Assembly (NCBI GenBank): GCA_031308135.1
Contig: JAHLJT010003656.1
Location: forward strand, 71,442,984 to 71,506,983
DNA: 64,000 nt
Reading direction: 5' to 3'
Source: Acheta domesticus
Taxonomy: Eukaryota > Arthropoda > Insecta > Orthoptera > Gryllidae
Positions 45,572 through 55,890 of this stretch are shown one piece after another. The position numbers and the translations under genes were made by a program. The notes under the pieces are model-generated. The model worked only from the letters and a program-made list of their open reading frames with translations, did not search any database and was not told the origin of the DNA. How positions within the stretch are numbered: the first letter of the stretch is position 1; the number at the start of each line of letters is the position of its first letter.

Positions 45572-46022
45572 ACGTATGCTTCCGCAGCCGGAGTAATTGG
45601 ACTTTAGGCCAGTGGTGTCAAGGTCTTCTACTGGTGGCAGTAGCACGCGTTGTGGCACCGTAACTTGTCACGAGCTTGCCTGCGCAACTAGCGTCGGAAA
45701 AGGAAACTATTAGTAACCCCGCCGTTTTACAATAGGGATGACCGTCTCTGGTGGCCGGGTAATGTACTGCGTGGAGGGGCGATTTCGTCGTGGCACTCGT
45801 GCCATGGACTCCCGCTCGTGACATCGACCTTGATAACACTACTCTAGGCTGTCCGGGAAACGCTGCGACCTAGGTAAAGTTGCCAACGTTTCAGCCGTCA
45901 TACTGCGACCTTCCTCAGGGCGAAAGGTTTGGAAATGGCATTTCGCCCTGCGGAAGGACGCAGGCAGATGGCCAAAACGTCGAAAATTGTGCCTAAGATG
46001 TGGCGTCTCCCGGACAGCCAAG
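45572..46022. mobile_element. Foldback MITE, family B, copy 2, interrupted by a hAT MITE
   Basis: Left border GCTTCCGCAGCCGGAGT (compare 11650-11670), then GGCTGTCCGGGAAACGCTGC, resumed after the hAT MITE. The inverse arm ends GGCGTCTCCCGGACAGCC near 46019, and the arms meet around GGAAATGGC. More diverged than copy 1. Removing the hAT MITE and one 8-bp repeat restores alignment with copy 1. Confidence 0.8.
45602..45849. mobile_element. hAT MITE, copy 3, nested in a foldback MITE
   Basis: The element 45610-45841 starts CAGTGGTGTCAAGGTC and ends CCTTGATAACACTA. Flanks are CTTTAGGC (45602-45609) and CTCTAGGC (45842-45849), 7 of 8 identical, again with TA in the middle. It is the same family as at 5236 and 8358. 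Confidence 0.88.
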
Positions 46023-46762
46023 TATTTATCAACCGTATGATCTCATTTTGCGCTTAAGTTAATGATGGCCCACTCCGGTTCTAATTTATTATTATAATAT
46101 TATTTGGCCTTATTTATTGGGTGATATGAATAAAAATGAGATATTACTTGTTTCTCCAGTTTTCAAAGCAATTGCTTCAAGCAATATGAATAAAGGACGC
46201 GAGTAATTGCTCGTATTTTGAGCAATTTCTCCATTGGTAACTGCTCGGCCAAGGAGCAATATACTTACTGTTTTTATTAATAAAATCGAGAATTTACTTC
46301 TAGTGCGAAGCATTTATTTCGAATTTTCGGAGCAATATCTGTAGGTGATTCAGATCATCTAGAATGGATAGAAGAGATGTTATACACAACTGTTGTGAGA
46401 ATTTAGGTAGTGAGTAAATGAATGATGCAAGAGTTCCTACGATTTCGCGAACAATGCACGTCAACTCTATCACTTAACCTAACATGATCGAAACCATCAG
46501 GAACAAGCACGCGTCTTGCGGTTTCGTAGACAAACAAAACAGACGAAAATCGACCAATCGCAACAGATCAGTAAGTGAGCATTTACTCAGAGAGAAAAGA
46601 AAATGCTCCAAGTTTCATGAAACTTTTTATTCATATGACAAGCAGCAATTTCTTCTCAGAAGTAGTAATTCCTACGTGTACTCCTGAACAATTGCTCTGG
46701 AATACTTGTTCACTTTTATTCATATAACCCATTCTCTTCCTTTTCCCGGCTCTCGGAGACAG
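46023..46762. other. Region upstream of the first visible gene 2 exon
   Basis: AT-rich, probably intronic. CTCTTCCTTTTCCCGGCTCTC at 46733-46753 serves as the polypyrimidine tract before the acceptor. The segment 46120-46720 contains several GAGCAAT-type short repeats. No other exon was found. Confidence 0.45.
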
Positions 46763-46971
46763 AAAAATGAACTACGCGTCCACTTCATCCGGAGGGTGTC
46801 CGCCATTTTGGTGTTGATGCTATTCGGTGACGCTGGTTTCATGGCGGCCGGCCTCTACATCCCAGTCCTCAACCACATCCTCACGTCCACTGTGACACCC
46901 TTGCTGGCCGTGGGCCTCTCCTTCATCGTCCTGTACGGTGTGCTGCTGTTCTCCGAACTGCTCGCCGGCGC
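46763..46971 (+). CDS. Lifeguard/TMBIM family protein, exon with first membrane helices
   Basis: Part of gene 2, a membrane protein of the Bax-inhibitor-1/TMBIM superfamily (Lifeguard branch: ER/Golgi/plasma membrane, calcium leak and anti-apoptotic roles). An acceptor (GACAG ending 46762) follows a pyrimidine-rich tract. Protein starts KNELRVHFIRRVSAILVLM, matching the family entry motif (FIRKVY-like) into helix 1, and continues through a second helix (TPLLAVGLSFIVLYGVLLF). The donor is GTACCT at 46972, exit phase 2. The cytosolic N-terminal part found in most Lifeguard proteins must come from unseen upstream exons. An alternative nearby acceptor is possible. Confidence 0.78.
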
Positions 46972-47141
46972 GTACCTTTCAACTACATAATGATGACGAC
47001 GCTCACGCTGTTGGCTGGGTTTGTACCAGACGAAAGCCGTGTCCAATGAACATTATTTATGCACCAAAGACGCTGTAAGGGTTCTAATGATGGAGCGTCG
47101 ACAAAATCCCGAGGGCCTTTGGCCCAAAGGCTTTGTTGGTT

Positions 47142-47690
47142 GGTTGGTTAATTACTCATTTCGGTCGCATCAACAGCTAAGGCCATTAGTCACGTAAGTG
47201 TAATGCAGGTTTTATCGTGGGAGGTGGCGGTGATCATCCCCCACAGGACGGTGAGATCTGGTGCCGACCTACCGTCGGCTAACAGGGTTTCCCTCATCCA
47301 GGGATTTCCCACCAGCGGGGCACCGCCCCAGCCGGGGCAAGCTGTAAGCTCCCTACCCGACTCCGGGCGTGTGTGGTAGTGTAGTGCATGTAAGTGTGTG
47401 TGAAAGTAATGGATAGGATAAGCAAAGGAAGAAGGAAAGATCGCGCGCAGTCCGTGGCCCGTTTGTTAGGGTACTGCTCGGATATTTGCCTGGTATTGAT
47501 TGGAGAAGCCATGGAAAACTGCCCATCAGAGCAGCCGGCCGCTAGAATTTTCCACAGCGACAACTCGACCTGGACAAAGTGCAAAGACTTGCTACCGTCG
47601 AGACTCGAACCCTAGGACCTCCCGGTGAGAAGCACTGCAGTGACGTCAGTTGATGCCACAAGCCACCTCGGAGAGATGTGGATCGGAGCA
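47142..47690 (-). mobile_element. tRNA-derived SINE in intron of gene 2
   Basis: On the minus strand the head (from about 47675) carries an A-box-like TGGCATCAACTG and a consensus B box GTTCGAGTC (47602-47610). The body is GC-rich and the 3' end is an AACC-type simple repeat at 47142-47155. About 550 bp. It is unrelated in sequence to the SINE at 9347. The target duplication was not resolved. Confidence 0.75.
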
Positions 47691-48328
47691 CAGCAAAGCG
47701 AAGCGGAGTGGAGCGGAGCTGGGTTGAACGTAGCGAAGGCGATCTTGGAGTGATGTATTTTAAAATTACTTCCTTTTACACTTTAGATAGAGCCCATCCC
47801 TTTTTCAGTAGAATAAATAAAAATCTGGCCAAAGGCAGGTTACTTCAGCTTGTCTTCCGTAGGATTATTCAAAACTGCCTTCCGTTGTCTAAAGTCAGTT
47901 GCGTTAGACTGTGGTATGTGGTGCGTGATATTCTGTTCTTGCATAATCATAAATCTATTCCATCCGGCGGAGAATGTTTTGTTCCGTGGCCGTGAGGAAA
48001 CAACAGATATTGTGCGGTTAGCGTTGTGATTCTCGACACTGGGTCATAATTCCGATTGTTTTATTGTGTACGTGGCATCTACGGCGTCACAGATCGTACT
48101 CCGTACACACATTACATTATCGTGCGATGACAAATTTGAGTATATTAATGGGATAATGAATTCTATCGAAAAGCAATGTTTGAAAATTGAGATTTTGCCT
48201 CCGTAATTTCAAAATGATGGCGATTAATATTAACAGAAATGGTATCACCAAGGATACAAGAATCGCTATCTTTTCGATGAACCTTCAATACAATATTTGA
48301 GTCACCTGTGCATGATGCGAACCCGCAG
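47691..48328. other. Intron of gene 2, remaining part
   Basis: A short repetitive GAGCGGAGC-like run lies at 47695-47720. Nothing else recognised before the acceptor CCCGCAG at 48328. Confidence 0.5.
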
Positions 48329-48553
48329 GTATGTGATGGCGACGGCAGCGTGCGTGTCTAGCCGCGAAGCCATCTTGATGGTGGCGTGGGGCACGAGCCT
48401 GGTGAGTCTGACCGTGGCCGTGATGGCGATTATCTGCCCCTGCGACTTCACCAACGCCTTCTTGATCCTCTTCGTCGGCGGCATCTCCGTCGCCGTGGCC
48501 GCGAGCGCCTTTGTCTGCACCCACGCGCTCACCGACCTCGCGCAGGATGGAAG
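48329..48553 (+). CDS. Lifeguard/TMBIM family protein, middle exon
   Basis: Acceptor AACCCGCAG ends at 48328 and donor GTACGG starts at 48554. It enters and leaves in phase 2, fitting both neighbours. Encodes YVMATAACVSSREAIL followed by membrane segments AWGTSLVSLTVAVMAII and NAFLILFVGGISVAVAASAF, with a polar THALTDLAQDG stretch leading to the last exon. High GC content. The spacing of helices fits helices 3-5 of the seven-helix TMBIM fold. The donor is near consensus. Confidence 0.8.
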
Positions 48554-48739
48554 GTACGGCGCTGGCTTTTTTACGTATTACTCGTTCATTATGCATTTGC
48601 AGGCGGCAGAATTAGGAACTACCGTGTTGAAAGTGGGAGTCCGAAGACGCATCCAAGAATGCATGAATAGTGCCGATGTCTAATGGTATCTCACCAATGC
48701 TTACGCCAGCCGAGACAGTCCGGGAAAAAGTGCTTCTTT

Positions 48740-50397
48740 TTACTTTCCCTTATATGTACGTATACACCGAGTGATGTACGTAGTATAGGAAAAGCTATGT
48801 AATGCTACGCGAAAAAATGGCCGATTTTCGCCAGAAAAAATTTACTTTGTAATAATGCGCGCGAAAAAATGGACAATTTTCGGCAGAAAAAATTCATTGC
48901 CGGCTGCTGATAACAAAAAAGTGGATAAAACGAGTAGCTAAATTAAGAAAAAAAATCTCCTCACACGTGGTATACCCAGAACCCCCCTCTTTTGTGGATC
49001 CTTGATACCGAAAAACCAATTGAAAGGAAAACGTCTATCCGTCCGTCCCCGTCCCCGTCCCCGTCCCATCCGTCTGTGAACACTGCTAGCGTCTAAACCA
49101 TACGTACGATTTCTTCCAAAATGAATATTCCCTAATCGATCTGATTCTAGTCGAAGGTTTGAGATTTTGAAAATGATTCCGTAAAATTTGGTGGTACTTT
49201 ACATGAAGCCCCCCTCCGATTATTTTAAAAATTTTCACAAAAATGACTTCAAATTTATTCTTTAAATTTCTTGTAAGAATAGAGTAAAATACACTTATTA
49301 AGATGGCATAGGTTCTACTTTCATGGAAAACTCTGAATTTTCGAAATTGCAAAAGTTTAAAATTTTTTCGGTGTCATTCTGGAACCACAAAATTGAAGAT
49401 AGAGATTTTTCTTTCAAATAAAATTTGTTGTCCAAAGTGAGTTCTTTCATTAAGATCATATAAATTTTTTTGAAAATTTTAGTAGTTTTCGCGCAATATT
49501 GTGTGCAATATGTGCAATTAAAAAAATACAAAAACAAGATTTTCTCGAAAACGGCTCTAAATTTTTCCTTTAAATTTTTGCTAGGGATAGTGCCTAATGT
49601 ATTTTATGAGATAACAAAACGCCATATTGCTCTATTCTTTTGTTTTTTCAAAAATAGGGAAAATGTAATTTTTTGACTTGTCTCTCACATCGTTAATATT
49701 TAAATTACTGGAGATTTTTTTCACATTATTATATTTACGAGTGCATGTGCTTTAAAGAGTGTCAAGTAAAGTTTCTAGGAAACACTGCAGTTTTCTGTGA
49801 AAAGTAACTCAAAATTCCACATTTTCAGAAACGCTCAAGCACCATTTTCTCATATAAGGCTGCACATTTTTCTGCAAACTTTTGTAACAGATAGTGCTAA
49901 TTACGCTCTTTAATATGACGTGAAGGTTACTTAGAGTTATTTTTTTTGTTTTTTTCAAAAATTATATAAATGTATTTTTTTTAAGATCTCTCACATCTTT
50001 AATATGCACATTACCAGCAATTTGTAAAGATTATTATATTTGGTAGTGTATGTACTTCAAATAACTTCAAATAAAGTATTTTGAAAACTCAAAAATTTTC
50101 TGTGAAAATGAGCTTCAAATTTCACATTTTTAGTACCGCTAAAACGCAATTTTCTTTAAAACGGCACATCATTTTTAAAAGAAAATTGACATTTAGGACT
50201 AGGTTTTTGTGTTTTTTAATATTGTAAAATTAATATTTCCATTCTACCAATAGGAAAACGAAAAATTTTAAAAAATGACAAAAAAATGCACTTTTGGATA
50301 TTGGACTTTGGATAGATCACAGCTGGCAAGAAAGAGTATGTGGCAATTCCAAATAGCTAACGAAGACCCAAGGAAATAGAAAACATACGGGAAAGTC
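48740..50397 (+). mobile_element. ACTTTCCCGTAT element, near-complete copy
   Basis: Begins ACTTTCCCTTATATG and ends ATACGGGAAAGTCTG, giving 12-bp inverted ends with one mismatch. About 1.66 kb, AT-rich, no transposase. It contains a CCGTCCC minisatellite (49042-49073). A copy in opposite orientation at 54418-55890 matches it along most of its length, including the position of the minisatellite, and a truncated one lies at 42240-42930. A non-autonomous DNA element family, superfamily unknown. It lies in the last intron of gene 2. Confidence 0.8.
49042..49078. repeat. Short CCGTCCC minisatellite
   Basis: CCGTCCCCGTCC-type units of six bases, within the element above. The inverse copy at 55635 has five-base units. 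Confidence 0.9.
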
Positions 50398-50799
50398 TGT
50401 GCCATTCTGTAGCACCACTAGTATTTTTGTAGTTTCTGTAAAGTCTGCGGAAAAATCAATGCCACTTCCGTATGCGAGAGGGCGTTCTGGCAGTAAATTA
50501 ATTATAAATAATGTAGTGAACTATTGCCGCGAGGAAAAGATAAAGCGGTTATTAATACGATTGAAAGCTACAGTACGAAACACTCTGTCATCAACAATAC
50601 TCTCTATTCATAAAAGGCACGGAAAATATTTTTATTTTTCCTTTGCACATATCTACTACACTGTAGTGAAGTTCTTGCCTGCTTCTGCCGTTCCCTGCAA
50701 TAAGCGGGCCTGTATCACGTTTACCGCCCTCTTTATCATATCTAATCGATCAGTATCTACTGTAGACGCGATTCTCAATCAATCTACTCTCCAAATAGA
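50398..50799. other. Intron of gene 2, no gene seen
   Basis: A + frame runs open from about 50399 to 50932 with no recognisable motif. It ends in the minisatellite and is not likely to be coding. Confidence 0.5.
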
Positions 50800-50801
50800 C
50801 A

Positions 50802-51405
50802 TGACCAAATCACCATATGCTACATTTGAAAACTATTATTTAGTTACGAGCAAATCATCTTGTGCTTCATTTGAAGACCATCATTCAGAGACGAATAAAT
50901 CACCGTGTACTACATTAGAAAAATGTTATTGAGACACGAACAAATCACTATAGGCTGCATTAGGATACTATTATTTAGATACGAACAAATAACCATATGC
51001 TACATTAGAAAACTATTATTTAGAAACGAACAAATCACCATGTGCTTCATTTGATGTCCAATTGTATACGAATTATTTATCGTGTACTTCATTAGAAAAC
51101 TATTTCTTGGCCACATTTGTGCTACATTTATGCTACAATTTAAAACTGTTATTTAGATAGGAACAAATCACTATGTACTACACTAGTAAACAATGTAGGC
51201 ACGACCAAATTACGACGTGCTTAATTTGAAGACTATTGTTCAGACAAGTAACAAATCACCGCATGCCACATTTGAAGACTAGCATTTAGACAAGGATTGC
51301 CACTTGCTTCTTTTAAAAACTACTACTTAGAACAGATCATCTTGCTCTACATTTTTAAAAACAATTACTTAGACACTAAGAAATCACCCTGTGCTACTTT
51401 TACAG
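50802..51405. repeat. 45-bp minisatellite reaching the last exon of gene 2
   Basis: About 13 degenerate units of 45 bp, consensus near GAACAAATCACCATGTGCTA followed by CATTTGAAAACTATTATTTA and GATAC. Most units are 42-46 bp long. Two longer ones look like fusions. The last partial unit (AAATCACCCTGTGCTACTTT then TACAG) supplies the polypyrimidine tract and acceptor of the exon at 51406. The unit length is a multiple of three, so a 15-residue repeat frame appears by chance in the first units. Confidence 0.88.
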
Positions 51406-51694
51406 TCTCCTGCTCGTGGGGATTTCGACCGTCTTGATGTTCGTGCTCGCTCTGTACCTCGCGCACGACACTCAGATGGTGTACGGTGGCCTGCGTCACC
51501 AACTGAAGCCAGACGAATACGTCCACGGAGCCCTGCATCTCTGGGTGGACATCACCTTCATGTTCCTCATCCTCTTCCAAATCTCATACCTCACCGGCAG
51601 CGCTCAAGCACTTCCCTTCCCGGAAAAGCTAGCGGCAGGCACGTCTACAGCCGCTGCTGTCTTGGACATAAACAATAATGACTTACAGGAATAA
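51406..51694 (+). CDS. Lifeguard/TMBIM family protein, last exon
   Basis: The acceptor TACTTTTACAG ends at 51405. It enters in phase 2 and ends with TAA at 51692-51694. Encodes LLLVGISTVLMFVLALYL, then the family signature AHDTQMVYGG with the first conserved aspartate (canonical YDTQ...GG), KPDEYVHGALHLWVD with the second aspartate, and the last helix ITFMFLILFQISYL. A 30-residue tail, ending NNNDLQE, follows. The two aspartates are those that form the pH-sensing pair in bacterial and animal TMBIM proteins. Together the three exons give about 241 codons, close to the complete membrane domain. Confidence 0.88.
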
Positions 51695-51759
51695 ATAGAA
51701 CTTCTAAGCAAATTATGTTACACATTTTTTCTCTTGTATTTTTTATACATTGTTTACTC

Positions 51760-52402
51760 AGTCTTGAGCACCCGTAACGCTCACTTAACCCCCCTCCTAA
51801 ATAATTACGTAACGCTTCCGACAACGCCGCCCTTTGTAAATGCCAGAAATGAACATAAATTATATCATAGTAAAACAATTTGAATTAAGTTTATTTGTTT
51901 TGTGCATTAAAATTAAAGACAAAGCCGGAATTATTTGGCGATGCTGACTACATGTAACAATAAGATTGAAGGCAAGTTAGCAGTTAAAGAAGGACGCACA
52001 TCTGAGAAAATTTTTGATCACAAGCCGTGTACACGCCGTCGTGGATGACGCATGGACGATAGTCTACTGCACTACTTTAAATGCATTCTGGAGTATACTA
52101 CATATCAGTTTGGAATATTTCCTTCGTGATCTTACAGACTGAATAAAAAATTGATGGAAAATATTTCCATTTATTGTTTAAATAACAATTTACATCTAAT
52201 AATTGTAATTAATTTGTATTCAAAACAAATTAATCAGTTAATATTTTAGTGTTTTAGTATAAGACTAAAATGTTGAGAAATGTAAAAAATCAACGTTATA
52301 TAACAATAAAATAATATCCTTCTACCCTTACGTAATGCGGTGTGACGGTGCCTCAAACCTCCACACCCCCTTTAGCGTTACGTAATTTACGGAAGACCTC
52401 TA
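51760..52402. mobile_element. Degraded relatives of the 37158 MITE
   Basis: AATTACGTAACGCTTCCGAC at 51800-51820 and TTTAGCGTTACGTAATTTAC at 52370-52390 match the ends of the MITE at 37158-37312. Whether they are two ends of one element of about 600 bp or two solo relics is not decided. The polyadenylation site of gene 2 is probably before or in this region, but no clear AATAAA was found. Confidence 0.45.
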
Positions 52403-52619
52403 ATAGTTGGATTGGTTACTAATATTAAATTGTTCTTGATTTTGTAGTTTTTTTCTGGCCATTGAAAAAAAAATTGTAACTATTGAGTAAAAACACTCAG
52501 TATTAAGAAACATTGAAGTAATAAATGTAGAATCGAAAACTAATAATTGTAAAAAACTCATCCAACTATCTATAATATATCAAGTACTTTCAGGAATTAA
52601 TTTTTTACTACAAAATAAT

Positions 52620-52621
<2 letters not shown>

Positions 52622-52675
<54 letters not shown>

Positions 52676-52676
52676 T
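52622..52676. repeat. (TA)n-(CA)n microsatellite
   Basis: About 20 TA units followed by ACACACAC. Confidence 0.95.
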
Positions 52677-53605
52677 TTGGAAGAATGTCAAATGCGTTTG
52701 GAAGAATGTCAAACCCTACAGCCACCTACGCAGCCAGAGCAATAGGGAGTCATGTCCTGGAAGGCAGGCGCACCGCCGATACTGGTACGAAGCAGCGCGG
52801 CCTAGCATTAGTAGCACGTAACTACGCCGCTGACTTGCGGTCTATGGCAAGCGCGAGGGGTCGAACGGGACGGGCGACAACATACTGCTACCCCTCCATG
52901 AGAGGCGGCAGAGAACAGAATCCTTCTTCTTGAGCGAGACGTCAGAGAGAGTGGATGTGTATGGTAGTAGTCGACGGAGTGCGAGAGTGACGAAAGTAGA
53001 TTTCGAGATTAGTCGCATGTACTCTTAGTGCAGTGGAAATGAGGCGTAATTTGTTTGAGTTAAATGTGATTGCAATAAAAAGGGAGAACTGACTGTGGCA
53101 ATTTAAGTTTGCGAGCTCGAGAATAATACCGCGGAAGGAAGAAAGAACTGTGGAGATAGGCGCATAAGTGAAGGTGCCTAGTCCGAAAGCCGTGAAATAT
53201 ACGCCGGTGTTAAAGACACGCGTGAAAACCTTATAGTACCCGTCGGCGTGCCGCAACCAAAGAGCGACGAAAAACAGAAGAGAGGCGTCTGCGCGGTACG
53301 GGGCCCAAGAAGGTACTGCGCGTGGCGAGACCCAAGAAGAAACGAAGAAACAACGAGGATCTGATGGTGCGGGAAACGGGTGTCGTTTCCAGCCATGTCG
53401 CAGACGGCGGTTTCGCGAGGGGCGAGACGACTAGCGGCCGAAATCTTTTCCAAGGTCACTACTCACTCCTAAATATCCCGGCCCTGAGATCATAAAGCTC
53501 ATTAGGAGGATTCTTTCTGCCGCCCCCTTTTCAGCTGCTTGATGGTGCAAGAGGTCAAGTGAATTGATGGCGCAAGTAAGTTGATGTAGGTGAAGGGGTT
53601 GTTAG

Positions 53606-53608
<3 letters not shown>
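52677..53608. other. Moderately GC-rich segment between two AT microsatellites
   Basis: About 930 bp with higher GC and purine content than its surroundings, bordered by (TA)n tracts on both sides. GGAAGAATGTCAAA occurs twice at its left end (52679-52711). Several frames of 90-104 codons exist on both strands without a recognisable domain. It may be an unrecognised transposon inserted in an AT repeat. Confidence 0.3.

Positions 53609-53655
<47 letters not shown>
53609..53655. repeat. (TA)n microsatellite
   Basis: About 23 TA units. Confidence 0.95.
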
Positions 53656-53658
<3 letters not shown>

Positions 53659-54417
53659 AAAATGTGTAGGAAATTGATCACTTACGAAGAATAATGTATC
53701 GTTCCCTGCGCTCTAAACCTATAAAACTGAAGAAAGAGTGGGGAAAAAAGTAATTGTGTATAATTTCCGCACTGCATTTCGTTCCGAATATTCCGTCACT
53801 CTGAAAATCGCGTGTCGGGTTAACCCTTGTGATCAGAAGTTGGCTGTATTGGCAGACAGCCGTCAACGCCACCATATTGGAAATTGAGTGCGGTCTGTTA
53901 GGCTGCCCCAATGGTTACTTACGACACAGACAGGCGTGAGTGAACTACTCTCTGTAATTTCTTGGATTTGTGGTAAATGTGCTAAATTGATATCAAGTTA
54001 TCGGAAAATCGCACTCCCGCTATTATTTAAAGAGCAATGAAATTTCTTTTTGGGGGAACTATTTAGCAACAAATAAGCGAGAATTTAGTACGTAGTTATT
54101 TCTTTTATTTTTCTCTGAAAGGATGGCTTTCTTGTAAATGTCGGTTTCCATGGTATGAATTTGGCGAAATTTCACATTTCCGGTATTTGTTGAAGAGCAA
54201 AACAAATGTCTTTCTTTGGAACTGTTGAGCAACAAGAAAGTGACAAATTTTCATGTAATAATTTTTATTTATCTCTGTAACGTTTTGATTTTTTTGTAAT
54301 TGTGGTGCTAACTTGATGTCAAGTTAACCGAATCTACACAGCGGGGTCAAATGAAGAGCGACGAATATTTTTGCGTAACGAATTAGCAAAACACTAGTGA
54401 TGCTAAAGAATGGGACA
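53656..54417. other. AT-rich spacer, no gene seen
   Basis: Two loosely similar blocks (both with CAAGTTA and AAAGAGC/GAAGAGC...AACAAAT motifs, near 53990-54070 and 54180-54240) suggest an old internal repeat. No gene. Confidence 0.4.
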
Positions 54418-55890
54418 GACTTTCCCGTATTAGTTTTCTATTTCCTTGAGTTTTCGCTAGCTATTCGGAATTGCCACATACTCTTTTTTGCCAGCTGTCA
54501 TCTATCACCGCCAAAAGTACATTTTTTGTCATTTTCATAATTTTTCGTTTTCCAAATGGTAGAACGGAAATATTAATTTTAGAATATTAAAGAACACAAA
54601 AACCTAGTCCTAAAAATTTTCTTTTAAAAATTATGTGCCGTTTAAGAGAAAATGGCGTTTTAGCGCTACTAAAAATGCAAAACTTGAAGCTCATTTTCAC
54701 AGAAAATTGTTGAGTTTTCAAAATACTTTATTGGAAGTTATTTGAAGCACTTACACTCACACATATAATAATCTTTACAAATTGCTGGTAATTTGCATAT
54801 TAAAGATGTGAGAGATGTTTTAAAAAAATTACATTTGTAAAGTACATCAAAATGAATCTTACGTCATATCAAAGAGTGCATTTAGCACCATCCAATCGAA
54901 AAGTTTGAAAAGAATTTTTCTAGCCATTTATGAGAAAATGGCGTTTGAGCATTTCTGAAAATGCGAAATTTTGAGCTACTTTTCACAGAAAACGGCTGTG
55001 TTTTCGAGAAACTTTACTTGACATTATTTAAAGCACATGCACTCGTAAATATAATAATGTAAAAAAATCGCCAGTAATTTAAATATTAACGACGTGAGAG
55101 ACAAGTAAAAAAATATATTTTTGCAATTTTTTAAAAAACAAAAGAATAGAGCAATATGGCGTTTTTGTCATCTAATAAAATACATTAGGCACTATACCTA
55201 CCAAAAGTTTAAAGAAAAAACTTGGAGCCGTTTTTGAGAAAATATGCTTTTTGTAATTTTTTAAAGTTGCACATATTGCTCGCAATTTTGCGCGAAAACT
55301 ACTAAAATTTTCAAAAAAATGTACATGATCTTAAAGAGAGAACTCACTATGAAGAAAAACTTTTATTTGAAGGAAAAATCTATATCTCCAATTTTGTAGT
55401 CGGAGGAAGGCTCCGAAAAAAATTCAAACTTTTGCAATTTTCGAAAATTCAGAGTTATCCGCGAAAATAGGACCTATGCCCCCTTAATAAGTGTAATTTA
55501 CTCTATTCTTACAAGAAATTAAAATAAAAAATTTGTAGCCGTTTTTGAGAAAATTTTTAAAATAGTCGGGGGGCTTCATGTAAAGTACCCCCAAATTTTA
55601 CAGAATTACAGAAAATTTTACAGAATTTTACAGACGGGACGGGACGGGACGGGACGGGACGGGACGGGACGGGACGGGACGGATTCTTTTCATTTGATTT
55701 TTCGGTATCAAGGACTCACAAAACAGGGTGTGTGGCTGCACCACGTCTTAGGGGATTTTTTTCTTAATATAGCAACTTGTTTTATCCACTTTTTCATTAT
55801 CACGGCCCGGCAATGAATTTTCGCGCAGCATTACATAACTTTCCCTATACTACGTATATCACTCCGTGTATACGTACGTATACGGGAAAG
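54418..55890 (-). mobile_element. ACTTTCCCGTAT element, inverted copy
   Basis: Begins ACTTTCCCGTATTAG and ends CGTATACGGGAAAGT, so its 12-bp ends are a perfect inverted pair. Reverse-complement match to 48740-50397 across nearly the entire length. It carries a (GGGAC)n minisatellite at 55635-55683. The two copies point toward each other across the last exon of gene 2. Confidence 0.85.
55635..55683. repeat. (GGGAC)n minisatellite
   Basis: Nine to ten perfect pentamers, located where the sister element has its CCGTCCC repeat. Confidence 0.95.

Noticed and set aside
47394..47615. 73-codon + frame in the gene 2 intron
   Set aside because: It lies antisense in the minus-strand SINE and has no recognisable protein.
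48285..48596. Minus-strand histidine/glycine-rich frame opposite exon 48329-48553
   Set aside because: It is a shadow of the GC-rich Lifeguard exon, which has matching splice phases and family motifs on the + strand.
50399..50932. 177-codon + frame ending in 15-residue repeats
   Set aside because: Its end is the 45-bp minisatellite, where a unit length divisible by three gives an apparent protein repeat. There is no domain, and it lies inside an intron of gene 2.
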